From contig NZ_JAUSWY010000001.1 of the NCBI RefSeq assembly GCF_030815585.1, positions 1,054,001 through 1,118,000 of the forward strand: DNA of 64,000 bases, in the 5' to 3' direction. How positions within the stretch are numbered: the stretch's first letter is position 1; each line of letters opens with the position of its first letter. The position numbers were made by a program, and so were the translations under genes. Positions 34,822 to 43,195 of the stretch are shown piece by piece. This DNA comes from Arthrobacter pascens (GTDB taxonomy: Bacteria; Actinomycetota; Actinomycetes; Actinomycetales; Micrococcaceae). Below the pieces are notes generated by a model. The model was not told the origin of the DNA. It was given only the letters and a program-made list of their open reading frames with translations, and searched no databases.

Positions 34822-35607
34822 ATGAGCATCAACGCAGATCCGGCCAAAACTTCCCAGCCGCGCCGTAAGGGGCCCCTCGAACTTCGCCGCAAACAGGCGG
34901 CCGTGGAAATGTCCGATCAGCATTTGCTTGACACCAAGGGCGCCGGGCAGTTCGTCCATACCGATCCATGGCGTGTGCTGCGGATCCAGAGCGAGTTCGT
35001 TGAAGGGTTTGGGGCGCTCGCCGACCTGGGCCCCGCTGTCAGCGTCTTCGGCTCTGCCCGGACCAAGCCGGGGAGCCCGTACTACGAGATGGGCGTGGAG
35101 GTGGGCAGGAAGCTGGCGGCTGCCGGTGTCGCCGTGATCACCGGAGGCGGGCCGGGCTCGATGGAGGCCGCCAACCGCGGCACCGTTGAAGGCAACGGTG
35201 TGTCCGTCGGACTGGGAATTGAGCTGCCTTTTGAACAGGGGCTCAACCAGTGGGTGGACCTTGGCATCAACTTCCGCTATTTTTTCGCCCGCAAGACGAT
35301 GTTCGTGAAGTACGCCCAGGGGTTCATCGTCCTTCCCGGTGGGCTGGGCACGCTGGATGAACTCTTTGAGGCCATGGTGCTAGTGCAGACCCGGAAGGTG
35401 ACGTCCTTCCCGATTGTGCTCCTCGGCGTGGCGTTCTGGGGGCCGATGATCGAATGGATCAGGGGAACCCTGGTGGCGGAGGGCATGGTTTCGGAAAAGG
35501 ACCTGGACCTGATCCAGTTGGTTGACGACCCCGCCGAAGCGGTGGACCGGGTACTCCACGGCACGGTCGGAACACCCTCCAGCAATGGGGAGCAGCGGCC
35601 GGAATAG
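34822..35607 (+). CDS. LOG-family protein (TIGR00730; nucleoside 5'-monophosphate phosphoribohydrolase type)
   Basis: 261 residues from ATG 34822 (TAGCCT 6 bases upstream; a GTG three bases earlier is possible). Rossmann-like fold with VSVFGSARTKPGSPYYEMG, the glycine-rich VITGGGPGSMEAANRG, and the signature VLPGGLGTLDELFE that defines LOG proteins. Catalytic Arg and Glu of the family lie in these segments. Some members release free cytokinin base from its nucleotide; others remain uncharacterised. First gene of a plus-strand run LOG-DivIVA-glycosyltransferase. Confidence 0.9.
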   Translation: MSINADPAKTSQPRRKGPLELRRKQAAVEMSDQHLLDTKGAGQFVHTDPWRVLRIQSEFVEGFGALADLGPAVSVFGSARTKPGSPYYEMGVEVGRKLAAAGVAVITGGGPGSMEAANRGTVEGNGVSVGLGIELPFEQGLNQWVDLGINFRYFFARKTMFVKYAQGFIVLPGGLGTLDELFEAMVLVQTRKVTSFPIVLLGVAFWGPMIEWIRGTLVAEGMVSEKDLDLIQLVDDPAEAVDRVLHGTVGTPSSNGEQRPE

Positions 35608-35630
35608 CCAGCACGTCCTCATCTGGCACG

Positions 35631-36173
35631 ATGGGTGCTGTGAGCTTTTTTCTGGTTTTCCTTGCCATCGTGTTGATCGGCGCCATCGTGTGGGTCGGCG
35701 CCGGCGGCCCATCCGGCATCTTCCGGCGCGGCCGTACCGGTGCCGGGCTGTTGGATCATGAGCTTCTGGGTGGGGGATTCGAGCAACCGGTGGCGAACCT
35801 TCCGCCTGTTCTGCTGCCAGCGGAAGCCGCACCGGCCGACGTCGACCGGGTCCGTTTTTCCCTCGGCCTCCGCGGATACCGCATGGACCAGGTGGACCAG
35901 GTACTGGACGAGCTCAGGGACCAGCTCGCCGCCAAAGACCAGGAAGTGGATCGGCTAGGGAAGCTGCTGCTCGAAGCCGGAAAGTCCCGGACCGATGCTG
36001 CATTTGCGGCGCCGGTTACCGGGGAGGAGAGAACTGCGGAGGAGAGACCCGCGGAGGAGAGACCCGCGAAGGGGCGAACCGCGGAGGTGGGAACCGCGGT
36101 GCCGGGTGCCAAACCGGAGCCGGGCGGAATCACCGCATCGCCTGACCGGGATGCACCGGAGGGCGGGATTTGA
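35631..36173 (+). CDS. DivIVA-domain membrane protein
   Basis: 180 residues. TM helix at 4-22, then a linker. RVRFSLGLRGYRMDQVDQVL (about 79-98) is the DivIVA lipid-/pole-binding motif, followed by a short coiled coil. The tail contains five 15-bp repeats (36024-36098) encoding EERTA/EERPA-like units, low complexity and probably disordered. A GTG at 35640 is another possible start. Matches the DivIVA-like gene next to LOG in mycobacteria (Rv1209-type). A role in pole or wall organisation is inferred. Its stop overlaps the next start. Confidence 0.82.
   Translation: MGAVSFFLVFLAIVLIGAIVWVGAGGPSGIFRRGRTGAGLLDHELLGGGFEQPVANLPPVLLPAEAAPADVDRVRFSLGLRGYRMDQVDQVLDELRDQLAAKDQEVDRLGKLLLEAGKSRTDAAFAAPVTGEERTAEERPAEERPAKGRTAEVGTAVPGAKPEPGGITASPDRDAPEGGI
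36024..36098 (+). repeat. Five 15-bp in-frame repeats
   Basis: Units at 36024, 36039, 36054, 36069 and 36084 (period 15). Units 2 and 3 are identical; 1, 4 and 5 have drifted. They encode EERTA, EERPA, EERPA, KGRTA, EVGTA. Confidence 0.8.
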
Positions 36174-37417
36174 GCACCGCCACGGGTAACCGGATGGGAC
36201 TGGCAGCTTACTTCAGCGGGCTCACGGCGCGCACCGGAGACGCCGTCCGCGGCTGGCCCTGGTGGCTCCAGGTAGCGGCGCTCTACACCGGCGCCAGGCT
36301 GGTGAGTGCCTGCATCTTCATGGCTGCTGCCCTCCACCAGGGAACCAACCCCTGGTTCCCGGCCAAACCCGATTACTGGAACTTCATTAATATCTGGGAT
36401 GCGCGATGGTACGGGCAGGTGGTCACCAACGGATACCCGTCGGCCCTCCCCGTGGATGAGGCCGGAAACGTGCAGGAGAACGCGTGGGCGTTCTATCCGC
36501 TCTTCCCCGCCCTTGCCCGGGCACTAGGGACGCTGACAGGCCTGGCCCCGGACGCTTCGCTGACAGTCATTGCGATGCTTTCGGGCCTGGGGGCCGCCTT
36601 GGTTGTCTACTGCCTCTTCCGGCACAAGGCTCCGCACGCTCCCGCGCTGTGGGGCGTGGCCTTCTTCGCGACGTTTCCGGTCTCCGCCATTCTCCAAGTC
36701 CCTTACGCGGAGCCCCTGACCGTCCTCCTTCTGGGCGCCGCCCTGCTGCTGGTGATCCGGCGCCAATACCTGTGGGCCATGCCCGTGGTGCTCCTGATGT
36801 GCCTTTCCCGGCCGGTAGGTGTTCCTTTTGCGGCCATGGTGGGATTGCTTTTCGTCTACCGCGCGGTGCAACGCGGCCGTGCCCGTGAATCCGGCGGCCA
36901 TACACCCCGCGAGCTGGTCAGCCTCGCATGCCTCGCGGCCCTGAGCGGGGCCTCCGCGCTCGTCTGGCCGGCTGCAGCCTGGGCCGCCACCGGCGACATC
37001 CTGGCGTATACCAAAACGGAAACCGTGTGGCGGGGCCAGGATCTGGTGCCTTTCAAGCCGTGGTTCGACACCGGCGTCCAGCTCTTCGGGCCGGTGCTGG
37101 GACTGCTGGCGCCGTTCCTCTTTGCGGGACTCTTCGGACTGATGCTTTTCTCGCCGCCGGTGGTGCGGCTTGGCGTGGAGCTGCGCCTGTGGTGTGCCTG
37201 CTACATGGGCTACCTCCTGCTGTTTCTGCACCCGCAGACAAGTACGTTCCGCATGCTGCTTCCGCTGTTTCCGCTGGCGCTCAGCGCAGCCTTTTTGTCC
37301 CGTTCACGGGCTTACCGGGGAACGGTTCTCACCATGTTCATTCTGCTCCAGATCGTCTGGATCGTCTGGCTGTGGGCATGGGCCCAGCTGCCCGGCGGAG
37401 GCGATTATCCGCCCTAG
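36170..37417 (+). CDS. PIG-V-like integral membrane glycosyltransferase
   Basis: 415 residues from TTG 36170, supported by GGAGG seven bases upstream; ATG 36194 is an alternative. About nine to ten membrane helices. NIWDARWYGQVVTNGYP carries the acidic residue expected early in GT-C enzymes. NAWAFYPLFPALARAL and FATFPVSAILQVPYAEPL match bacterial PIG-V-type mannosyltransferase homologues. Such enzymes use a polyprenyl-linked sugar. The acceptor is unknown. The TTG overlaps the stop of the DivIVA gene, so they are likely coupled. Confidence 0.8.
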   Translation: MSTATGNRMGLAAYFSGLTARTGDAVRGWPWWLQVAALYTGARLVSACIFMAAALHQGTNPWFPAKPDYWNFINIWDARWYGQVVTNGYPSALPVDEAGNVQENAWAFYPLFPALARALGTLTGLAPDASLTVIAMLSGLGAALVVYCLFRHKAPHAPALWGVAFFATFPVSAILQVPYAEPLTVLLLGAALLLVIRRQYLWAMPVVLLMCLSRPVGVPFAAMVGLLFVYRAVQRGRARESGGHTPRELVSLACLAALSGASALVWPAAAWAATGDILAYTKTETVWRGQDLVPFKPWFDTGVQLFGPVLGLLAPFLFAGLFGLMLFSPPVVRLGVELRLWCACYMGYLLLFLHPQTSTFRMLLPLFPLALSAAFLSRSRAYRGTVLTMFILLQIVWIVWLWAWAQLPGGGDYPP

Positions 37418-37501
37418 GCAGTTGCGGTGCCGGGCATCGTAGTGCAGGAATACGACGCGGCGGGAAATGTCCATCGATTAGCTACGTACGGGTAATTACG
37501 G

Positions 37502-37507
37502 GATAAT
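37502..37507 (+). promoter_or_regulatory. -10 candidate GATAAT for the DUF3117 gene
   Basis: GATAAT at 37502-37507, preceded by the palindrome GTAATTAC (37492-37499). No good -35. Transcription here would give a leader of about 140 bases. Confidence 0.4.
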
Positions 37508-37552
37508 AGTAAGTAAGCAAGGACAAAAGCATTCAAGAAAATGTTCAGTCAG

Positions 37553-37617
37553 GGCGGCGTCTACACGCGCCGCCATGGCGGCTTGATTGACCATGCGGAC
37601 ACAGCCCGTCCGGGCTG
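37553..37617 (+). promoter_or_regulatory. Structured leader with mutually exclusive hairpins
   Basis: Segment 1 GGCGGCG (37553-37559) can pair with segment 2 CGCCGCC (37568-37574). Segment 2 can instead fold with GGCGGC (37577-37582) as the palindrome GCCGCCATGGCGGC. A further hairpin CAGCCCG/CGGGCTG (37602-37617) lies closer to the gene. Alternative pairings of this kind are typical of attenuators and riboregulators. No known riboswitch consensus was recognised. Confidence 0.45.
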
Positions 37618-37652
37618 ATAAGTCCTGGGACTAAATGGAGGGGAAATTCCTC

Positions 37653-37820
37653 ATGGCGGCTATGAAACCACGCACCGGCGACGGCCCTATGGAAGTCACC
37701 AAAGAGGGCCGCAGCCTGATCATGCGTGTGCCGCTCGAAGGCGGCGGACGGCTTGTGGTCGAACTCAATGCAGCGGAAGCGGCCAACCTTAAGGAATGCC
37801 TCGTCGGCGTTACCGAATAA
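37653..37820 (+). CDS. DUF3117 small protein
   Basis: 55 residues, exactly the usual length: MAAMKPRTGDGPMEVTKEGR then SLIMRVPLEGGGRLVVELN. Very highly conserved in actinobacteria (Rv1211-type) and of unknown function. GGAGGGG lies 10 bases before the ATG; a frame six codons longer (37635) begins inside that ribosome site and is rejected. It is preceded by a structured leader and followed by a strong terminator, so it is probably a single-gene transcript. Confidence 0.92.
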   Translation: MAAMKPRTGDGPMEVTKEGRSLIMRVPLEGGGRLVVELNAAEAANLKECLVGVTE

Positions 37821-37828
37821 TCTCGCTG

Positions 37829-37865
37829 GGCCAGGGTCCGCAGCTATGGGCTGCGGACCCTGGCC
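37829..37865. terminator. Terminator after the DUF3117 gene
   Basis: 15-bp perfect arms (37829-37843, 37851-37865), loop of 7, followed by TATTTCTTT. Its right arm touches the stop of the convergent methyltransferase gene. Confidence 0.85.
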
Positions 37866-38497
37866 TATTTCTTTACCGCTACCAGCAGGCCGTCGCCGGT
37901 GGGAAGCATCGCTGAGGAGAGGCGCTCGTCGTCGCGGATAGCCTTCCCCACGTGGCGGAGCACCACGGTGCTGGCGTCCCTGTCGGCGGGGTTGGCAACG
38001 CGGTCCTTGTCCAGGGCGTCGTTGATGATGAGCAGGCCGCCGGCCTTCAGGAGCCTGATGGCCTGTTCCACGTAGCCGGGCAAACCGGGCTTGTCAGCGT
38101 CGATGAACACCAGGTCGTAGGCCGAATCGGTTAGCCGCGGCAGGACGTCGCCTGCCCGGCCGGAAATTGTGCGCGTGCGGTTGGCCGGGCTTCCTGCCTC
38201 CGAAAAGGCCTCGCGGGCGGCTTTGAGGTGCTCTACGTCCACGTCGATGGTGGTCAGTACCGCCTGGGCGCCCAGTCCACGCAGGATGCAGACGCCTGAG
38301 ACTCCGGCGCCCGTTCCGATTTCGACGGCGGTCTGGGCTTTGGAGGCCGCAGCAAGGACGGTCAGCACGGCACCAACGCCAGGACCAACCGGTGTCACGC
38401 CGAGCTCGAAGGAACGCTCCCGCGCGCGAAGCATGACTTCATCCTCTGCGGGAAGATCTTCTGCATAGGACCAGCTCGTGGACTTGTCGGCGCTCAT
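37865..38497 (-). CDS. SAM-dependent O-methyltransferase (caffeoyl-CoA/catechol type)
   Basis: 210 residues. Class I methyltransferase: AVEIGTGAGVSGVCILRGL (SAM loop), TTIDVDVEHLKAAR, and LVFIDADKPGLPGYVEQAIRLL with the metal-binding Asp, then LLIINDALDKDRV. Resembles Rv1220c, also beside sigE. Substrate unknown. TATAAA (minus strand, 38535-38530) may be its -10. It is divergent from sigE. Confidence 0.88.
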   Translation of the reverse strand: MSADKSTSWSYAEDLPAEDEVMLRARERSFELGVTPVGPGVGAVLTVLAAASKAQTAVEIGTGAGVSGVCILRGLGAQAVLTTIDVDVEHLKAAREAFSEAGSPANRTRTISGRAGDVLPRLTDSAYDLVFIDADKPGLPGYVEQAIRLLKAGGLLIINDALDKDRVANPADRDASTVVLRHVGKAIRDDERLSSAMLPTGDGLLVAVKK

Positions 38498-38726
38498 GGG
38501 TATTCGCTTTCTGGGCGGCAGGGGAGTGTTTTATACAGCGTACTGTGTCCGGGCCTGCCATCCGCGGAAGGTGCAGGGTTGCGCCTCTGGCTGAAGCGGC
38601 GGCCCGGTCAGGAAATTCCCAGCCAACTTTGAAATGATGGAGATCCGCTCATCCATGTGGTGGTCGGCGCCGAACCAGAGATGTCAACAGTATCCGGGCG
38701 TTAGCAATCCACGAGGGGAGTGGACG

Positions 38727-39344
38727 ATGTCAGCATCAGTTGTGGCACCTGTCCCTGCAACAGAAGATTCTGCGGTTGAATGGGTCAGACCCACCTGGGA
38801 AGAAGTGGTGGCCAACCATTCCGCCAAGGTCTACCGGCTGGCCTACCGCCTGACCGGAAACAAGTTCGACGCCGAGGACCTCACCCAGGAGGTGTTCGTC
38901 CGCGTCTTCCGGTCACTTGAGAACTTCAAGCCCGGGACCCTGGACGGCTGGCTGCATCGCATCACCACTAACCTGTTCCTTGACCAGGCACGGCGCAAGA
39001 GCCGCATCCGGTTCGACGCGCTGGCGGAGGACGCAGAGTCACGGATTCCCGGACGCGAGCCCGGCCCGGAGCAGAGCTTCGAGTTCAACAACCTTGATCT
39101 CGACGTCCAGGCAGCCCTCGAGGAACTTCCGCCTGACTTCCGGGCGGCCGTGGTGCTGTGTGACCTGGAAGGCCTGTCCTACGACGAAGTGGCCGCCGCC
39201 CTGGGCGTCAAGCTCGGTACAGTGCGCTCCCGCATCCACCGCGGCAGGACCATGCTCCGCGAAAAGCTCGCGCACCGGGATCCCCGGCCCCAGCAGTCGC
39301 GGAAGCCGAAGCTGTCGATGCCACGCATCGCCGGCCTTCTCTGA
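38727..39344 (+). CDS. sigE: ECF sigma factor SigE
   Basis: 205 residues from MSASVV, with GAGGGGAG upstream; the open frame back to 38634 is not needed. Region 2: [20 protein letters not shown] and [15 protein letters not shown]. Region 4: [20 protein letters not shown] with [12 protein letters not shown]. Initiates transcription of envelope-stress genes. Neighbours (methyltransferase, zinc anti-sigma, tatB) match the mycobacterial sigE locus. Basic C-terminal tail [11 protein letters not shown]. Confidence 0.93.
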   Translation: MSASVVAPVPATEDSAVEWVRPTWEEVVANHSAKVYRLAYRLTGNKFDAEDLTQEVFVRVFRSLENFKPGTLDGWLHRITTNLFLDQARRKSRIRFDALAEDAESRIPGREPGPEQSFEFNNLDLDVQAALEELPPDFRAAVVLCDLEGLSYDEVAAALGVKLGTVRSRIHRGRTMLREKLAHRDPRPQQSRKPKLSMPRIAGLL

Positions 39345-39352
39345 TCGGTCCC

Positions 39353-40219
39353 ATGACGGTCCACAACCCCTTTGGCCGCAGGCATCGCCGCGGCGGCGAC
39401 CACCTGCAGTCCTGCGCTGAGTGTGCCGCGGCGGTGCACCGCGAACGCCAATACATTGAACGGCTTCGTGGGGCTGCCGTTCCGCCGGCAAGCGATGACC
39501 TGACGGCCCGGCTGCTGGCGCGGACGCAGGTATTGGCTACTGCGCCGCCCCACCCCGCGCCGCCGCAGCACCTGGCAGCAAAGGTCCTGGTCCTTGCAGC
39601 AGGGGGAACGGCCGCCGCAGCAGGCGTACTGGCCGTCAGCGCCTTTGCGCTGGCGGGAGATGACCTTCCGGTGGCAGGGAACGCCCTGGCAGGCAGTTTG
39701 GTCCAGCAGTCGGAGCACCTTCCGGCGGATGGGCGGGAGCTGAGCGAGGCCCAACTGACCCAACTCCGTTCTGATGGCTGGGTCTGCCCTGAGCTGGAAT
39801 CGCTTGGATTCCACGTCCAGTCTGCGACTGTTACAACGGTTGACGGCCGGCCCGCCGTGGAAATGCACCTGTCCGATGGTAAGTATTACGCTACGGTCCT
39901 TGAACAGCATCGCGAGGACCGCCGGCGCCCGGTGGACGGGCAACCCGGCGTCGGGGAGCTGCAGATCCGGGGCTCCTCTCCATGGACCGCCACCTACGAG
40001 ACTCCGGCGGCCACATTCACGTATGAGTCGGACCGCCCCGAGGAGCAGGCGGACGACGCCGTTCCTGTCCTGCAGGAGCTCAGTACCCGCGCATCCGCCG
40101 GGGTCAATGCCGGCATCGCTGCGGAGCCTGCTGCGGCGGAAGCCGACGCCCGGGACGACTCTTTGAGTGGGCGGCTGCAGCGTGGAATCCGTAAGATTAC
40201 GGAAATGCTGACGCCTTGA
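39353..40219 (+). CDS. rseA: Zinc-type anti-sigma factor (RseA-like)
   Basis: 288 residues. HLQSCAEC (residues 17-24) is the HxxxCxxC zinc anti-sigma motif; the cytoplasmic domain would hold SigE inactive. A TM helix is predicted at about 82-102 (VLVLAAGGTAAAAGVLAVSAF). The remaining extracytoplasmic part (103-288) is acidic with SDGWVCPELESLGF. It begins 8 bases after sigE. The HtrA protease gene found next to it in mycobacteria is absent, so the protein that senses or triggers release may be encoded elsewhere. Confidence 0.87.
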   Translation: MTVHNPFGRRHRRGGDHLQSCAECAAAVHRERQYIERLRGAAVPPASDDLTARLLARTQVLATAPPHPAPPQHLAAKVLVLAAGGTAAAAGVLAVSAFALAGDDLPVAGNALAGSLVQQSEHLPADGRELSEAQLTQLRSDGWVCPELESLGFHVQSATVTTVDGRPAVEMHLSDGKYYATVLEQHREDRRRPVDGQPGVGELQIRGSSPWTATYETPAATFTYESDRPEEQADDAVPVLQELSTRASAGVNAGIAAEPAAAEADARDDSLSGRLQRGIRKITEMLTP

Positions 40220-40275
40220 TCCGGGCTGTTTCCGCACCCTGTCCGCGGGAATCGTCAGCCGGACCCCGGAGAGGG

Positions 40276-40281
40276 TAATCT
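40276..40281 (+). promoter_or_regulatory. -10 element TAATCT of a leaderless tatB promoter
   Basis: TAATCT ends 7 bases before the GTG at 40289. It suggests tatB has its own start apart from sigE-rseA. Confidence 0.5.
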
Positions 40282-40288
40282 TCCTAAA

Positions 40289-40702
40289 GTGTTTGGAATC
40301 AACGGCCCGGAGTTTTTCCTTCTGCTGATCATCGGCATCATGGTGATCGGTCCCAAGCGGCTGCCCGAATACACCCAGAAGCTCGCGAATCTGGTAAAGG
40401 AAGTCCGCCGCATGGCCTCCGGTGCGCGCGAGCAGATCAAGGAGGAGGTGGGGATAGACATCGATGAAGTCGATTGGAAGAAATACGACCCCCGCCAGTA
40501 CGATCCGCGGCGCATCATCAAGGAAGCGTTGCTCGACGACGATTCCAAGCCTGTCAGCGTGGGCGCCCCTGCCGCCGTGGCGGCCGTGTCCGGCGCAGCG
40601 GCCGTTGCCGCAGGCGGGACAGCCGGCTCCTCCCGGTCTGAACGGGTCGTCCAGCACCTGCCCCCTGGCGAAGTGGCGCCATTCGACACGGAAGCCACCT
40701 AA
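40289..40702 (+). CDS. tatB: Twin-arginine translocase subunit TatB
   Basis: 137 residues from GTG. N-terminal membrane helix FGINGPEFFLLLIIGIMVIG, then the family hinge GPKRLPEYTQKLANLVKE and an amphipathic helix, then a variable Ala/Ser-rich tail. TatB captures folded precursors with TatC. The Phe-Gly-Ile start and GPKRLPE set it apart from TatA. No tatC in this window. Confidence 0.9.
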   Translation: MFGINGPEFFLLLIIGIMVIGPKRLPEYTQKLANLVKEVRRMASGAREQIKEEVGIDIDEVDWKKYDPRQYDPRRIIKEALLDDDSKPVSVGAPAAVAAVSGAAAVAAGGTAGSSRSERVVQHLPPGEVAPFDTEAT

Positions 40703-40748
40703 GGTGTGTTCCCCCACGGGATGCTCCTGATGACGGCGACTGAAACCC

Positions 40749-41309
40749 ATGACTGAAGAACCAGCACGATGGACCCAGGCCACCGTCTACGCCGATATGT
40801 GGGTTGACCCGGACAATGACCCCCGCGAGAGCGACGGAGTCAGTCCGGACGGTGAGCTTGCGACGCTGCAGGACTACCTGGCGAACTACCGCCTGACGCT
40901 GCTGATGAAGTGTGAGGGCATGGATGCCGAGCAAATGGCCCGCCGCTCGGTTCCGCCGTCCACCATGTCGCTGCTCGGCCTTCTTCGGCACCTCGTCGAG
41001 GTGGAACGGGACTGGCACAACTGGATCGGCGACGACGATCCGCTTCCGAAGCTTTATGGCAAACGCGACGCGGACTTCGACGGAGCGGTGGCCGAACAGG
41101 CCGAGGTGGACGCTGCGTACGCGAATTTGGCGCGTGAGCAGGCAGCCACCGATGCCGCACTGGCCCGGCATCCGGACCTCGGCGAGCGCGTAGGCAAGGA
41201 CGGGATCGCCATCCGGGAGTTGATGGTGCACAGGATCGAAGAGTATGCCCGCCACTGCGGGCACGCAGACCTCCTGCGCGAGTGCATCGACGGACGCGTG
41301 GGCCAATAA
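40749..41309 (+). CDS. DinB-family protein (DUF664)
   Basis: 186 residues. Four-helix bundle pattern: LATLQDYLANYRLTLLMKCE, SLLGLLRHLVEVERDWHNW (His), and AIRELMVHRIEEYARHCGHA (two His). The three histidines would bind one metal ion, as in DinB-like enzymes that use mycothiol or bacillithiol. The exact reaction is unknown. It lies between tatB and convergent mrp, with only 24 bases after its stop. Confidence 0.85.
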   Translation: MTEEPARWTQATVYADMWVDPDNDPRESDGVSPDGELATLQDYLANYRLTLLMKCEGMDAEQMARRSVPPSTMSLLGLLRHLVEVERDWHNWIGDDDPLPKLYGKRDADFDGAVAEQAEVDAAYANLAREQAATDAALARHPDLGERVGKDGIAIRELMVHRIEEYARHCGHADLLRECIDGRVGQ

Positions 41310-41333
41310 TCTGGGCTTCTACGAGCTTCCCGC

Positions 41334-42461
41334 TCAGCGCGGCTGCAGACCCAGCTTCATCTCCGTAAGGCCCCGCGGTTTGGCGGCCAGTTTGCCGGCA
41401 ATCGAGGTCAGCGCCACGGCTGCCGGGGTTTCCGGCTGGCCAAGGACGATGGGTGAACCGGCATCACCGCCCTCCCGCAACAGGATGTCCAGCGGAATCT
41501 GTCCCAGCAGCGGGACGTCGGCGCCGACGGTCGCCGTCAGCCGTTCGGCGAGGACCGCCCCGCCACCGCTTCCGAACAGCTCCATCCGGCCGCCGTCGGG
41601 CATTTCCAGGTAGGACATGTTCTCGATGACGCCCGCCACGGACTGACCCGTCTGGGTGGCGATTGCCCCCGCGCGTTCGGCGACGTCGGCCGCCGCGGTC
41701 TGGGGCGTGGTGACCACCAGGATTTCGGCCTTCGGAAGCAGCTGGGCCACGGAGATGGCGATGTCTCCGGTTCCTGGCGGGAGGTCAAGGAACAGGGCGT
41801 CGAGGTCGCCGAAGTAGACATCCGTCAGGAACTGTTCCAGAGCGCGGTGCAGCATGGGCCCGCGCCAAGCCACGGGCTGGTTTGCCGTGACGAACATGCC
41901 GATGGAGATGACCTTGACGCCGTAGGCCACCGGCGGCAGGATCATGTCGTCCACACGGGTGGGCGGCTGGGTGATGCCCATCAGGGCCGGAACAGAGAAA
42001 CCATAGACATCCGCGTCCACGATTCCCACACGGAGCCCCTGCGCCGCCAGTGCGCACGCCAGGTTCACCGTAACGGACGATTTTCCCACGCCACCCTTCC
42101 CGCTGGCCACAGCGAAGACCTTCGTCAGCGAACCAGGCTGGTTGAAGGGAATCCCGCGCTGGCCGCCGGCGCCGCGTAGCTGTTCTTTCAGCGCGTCACG
42201 CTGGGCCTGGTTCATCACCTTCAGTTCAACCTCGACGGCGGTGACCCCGGGAACGGCGGACAGCGCCCTTTCCGAGTCGGCGGTGATGGTATCCCGCAGC
42301 GGACACCCGGCGATGGTGAGCAGCACGGCCAACCGGACCCGGCCGTCGTCGGCAATCTCAATGGAATCCACCATGCCCAGCTCCGTGATGGGACGGCGAA
42401 GCTCAGGATCGATAACAGTGGTCAGTGCAGCATTGACTGCCTGTTCCAGGGTAGTGCTCAT
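41334..42461 (-). CDS. mrp: Mrp/NBP35-type iron-sulfur carrier P-loop ATPase
   Basis: 375 residues. N-terminal MIP18/DUF59 domain (ALTTVIDPELRRPITELGMV and AGCPLRDTI). The P-loop domain has the deviant Walker A ASGKGGVGKSSVT, LFLDLPPGTGDIA and VVTTPQTAAADVAERAG. The usual CxxC near the C-terminus is not evident (the last third has no Cys pair), as in several actinobacterial Mrps. Likely carries Fe-S clusters; inference from family. Starts 11 bases after DUF1003 on the same strand. Confidence 0.9.
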   Translation of the reverse strand: MSTTLEQAVNAALTTVIDPELRRPITELGMVDSIEIADDGRVRLAVLLTIAGCPLRDTITADSERALSAVPGVTAVEVELKVMNQAQRDALKEQLRGAGGQRGIPFNQPGSLTKVFAVASGKGGVGKSSVTVNLACALAAQGLRVGIVDADVYGFSVPALMGITQPPTRVDDMILPPVAYGVKVISIGMFVTANQPVAWRGPMLHRALEQFLTDVYFGDLDALFLDLPPGTGDIAISVAQLLPKAEILVVTTPQTAAADVAERAGAIATQTGQSVAGVIENMSYLEMPDGGRMELFGSGGGAVLAERLTATVGADVPLLGQIPLDILLREGGDAGSPIVLGQPETPAAVALTSIAGKLAAKPRGLTEMKLGLQPR

Positions 42462-42472
42462 AAAGGCGGAGC

Positions 42473-43195
42473 TCAGCTTTCGGGGGTTGGGGGCTGCGGC
42501 GGGACGCGGGGATCCTGGACGGAGTGGGCGGGCTTGACCTTGGGGATCTGCTGCGTGCGGGGGCTCCGTTGCTTGTCCCGCTTTTCCTTCAGCCTTTCCC
42601 TGACCTTCTCGCGCGGAGATTCGTGGCTGCCGGCCCCGGAGGGATCGTGGGTCCGCAGCTCCTCCTGCGCCTCCAGCATGTCCTCAAGGAGGGAACGCAG
42701 CTCCGCCCTGACGTAGTCCCGCGTAGCCACCTCACGGAGGGCTATCCGCAGGGAGGCCAGCTCCCTGGTGAGGTACTCGGTGTCCGACAGGTTGCGTTCG
42801 GCCCGCTGGCGGTCCTGCTGGAGCGAAACGCGGTCGCGGTCGTCCTGTCGGTTTTGCGCCAGCAGCAGCAGCGGTGCCGCGTAGGAGGCCTGTAGGGAGA
42901 GCATCAGGGTCAGCAGGGTATAGCCGAGGAGGCGGGAGTCGAACTGCCACTCCTGCGGTGCCCACGTGTTCCAGACCAGCCAGATGACGACGAAGACTGT
43001 CATGTAGACGAGGAACTGCGGTGTGCCCATGAACCGGGCGAAGCCTTCCGTAGCGTGGCCGAAGGCATCAGGATCAGGCGAGAACTTAGGCAGGATGCGC
43101 TGGCGTCCGCTCAGGGGTGTATCGAGGCTGCCTTTTGAAGCGCCCTTGGGCAGGTTCCGCTGGCTGGGGTTCTTTGGGGCGCTGTTGTCAGCCAA
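42473..43195 (-). CDS. DUF1003 membrane protein
   Basis: 240 residues from TTG, with GGAGG five bases upstream. Two membrane helices (about 60-80 and 92-112: FLVYMTVFVVIWLVWNTW; LLGYTLLTLMLSLQASYAAP), then QNRQDDRDRVSLQQDRQ, the DUF1003 signature. Long charged cytoplasmic tail. Function unknown. Its start overlaps the end of the MgtE_N-CBS gene by 8 bases, so the two are coupled; the same pairing is known in mycobacteria. Confidence 0.88.
   Translation of the reverse strand: MADNSAPKNPSQRNLPKGASKGSLDTPLSGRQRILPKFSPDPDAFGHATEGFARFMGTPQFLVYMTVFVVIWLVWNTWAPQEWQFDSRLLGYTLLTLMLSLQASYAAPLLLLAQNRQDDRDRVSLQQDRQRAERNLSDTEYLTRELASLRIALREVATRDYVRAELRSLLEDMLEAQEELRTHDPSGAGSHESPREKVRERLKEKRDKQRSPRTQQIPKVKPAHSVQDPRVPPQPPTPES

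Noticed and set aside
39179..40783. A 534-codon minus-strand frame across the anti-sigma factor and tatB
   Set aside because: Both plus-strand genes have diagnostic motifs and proper starts; the antisense frame has none.
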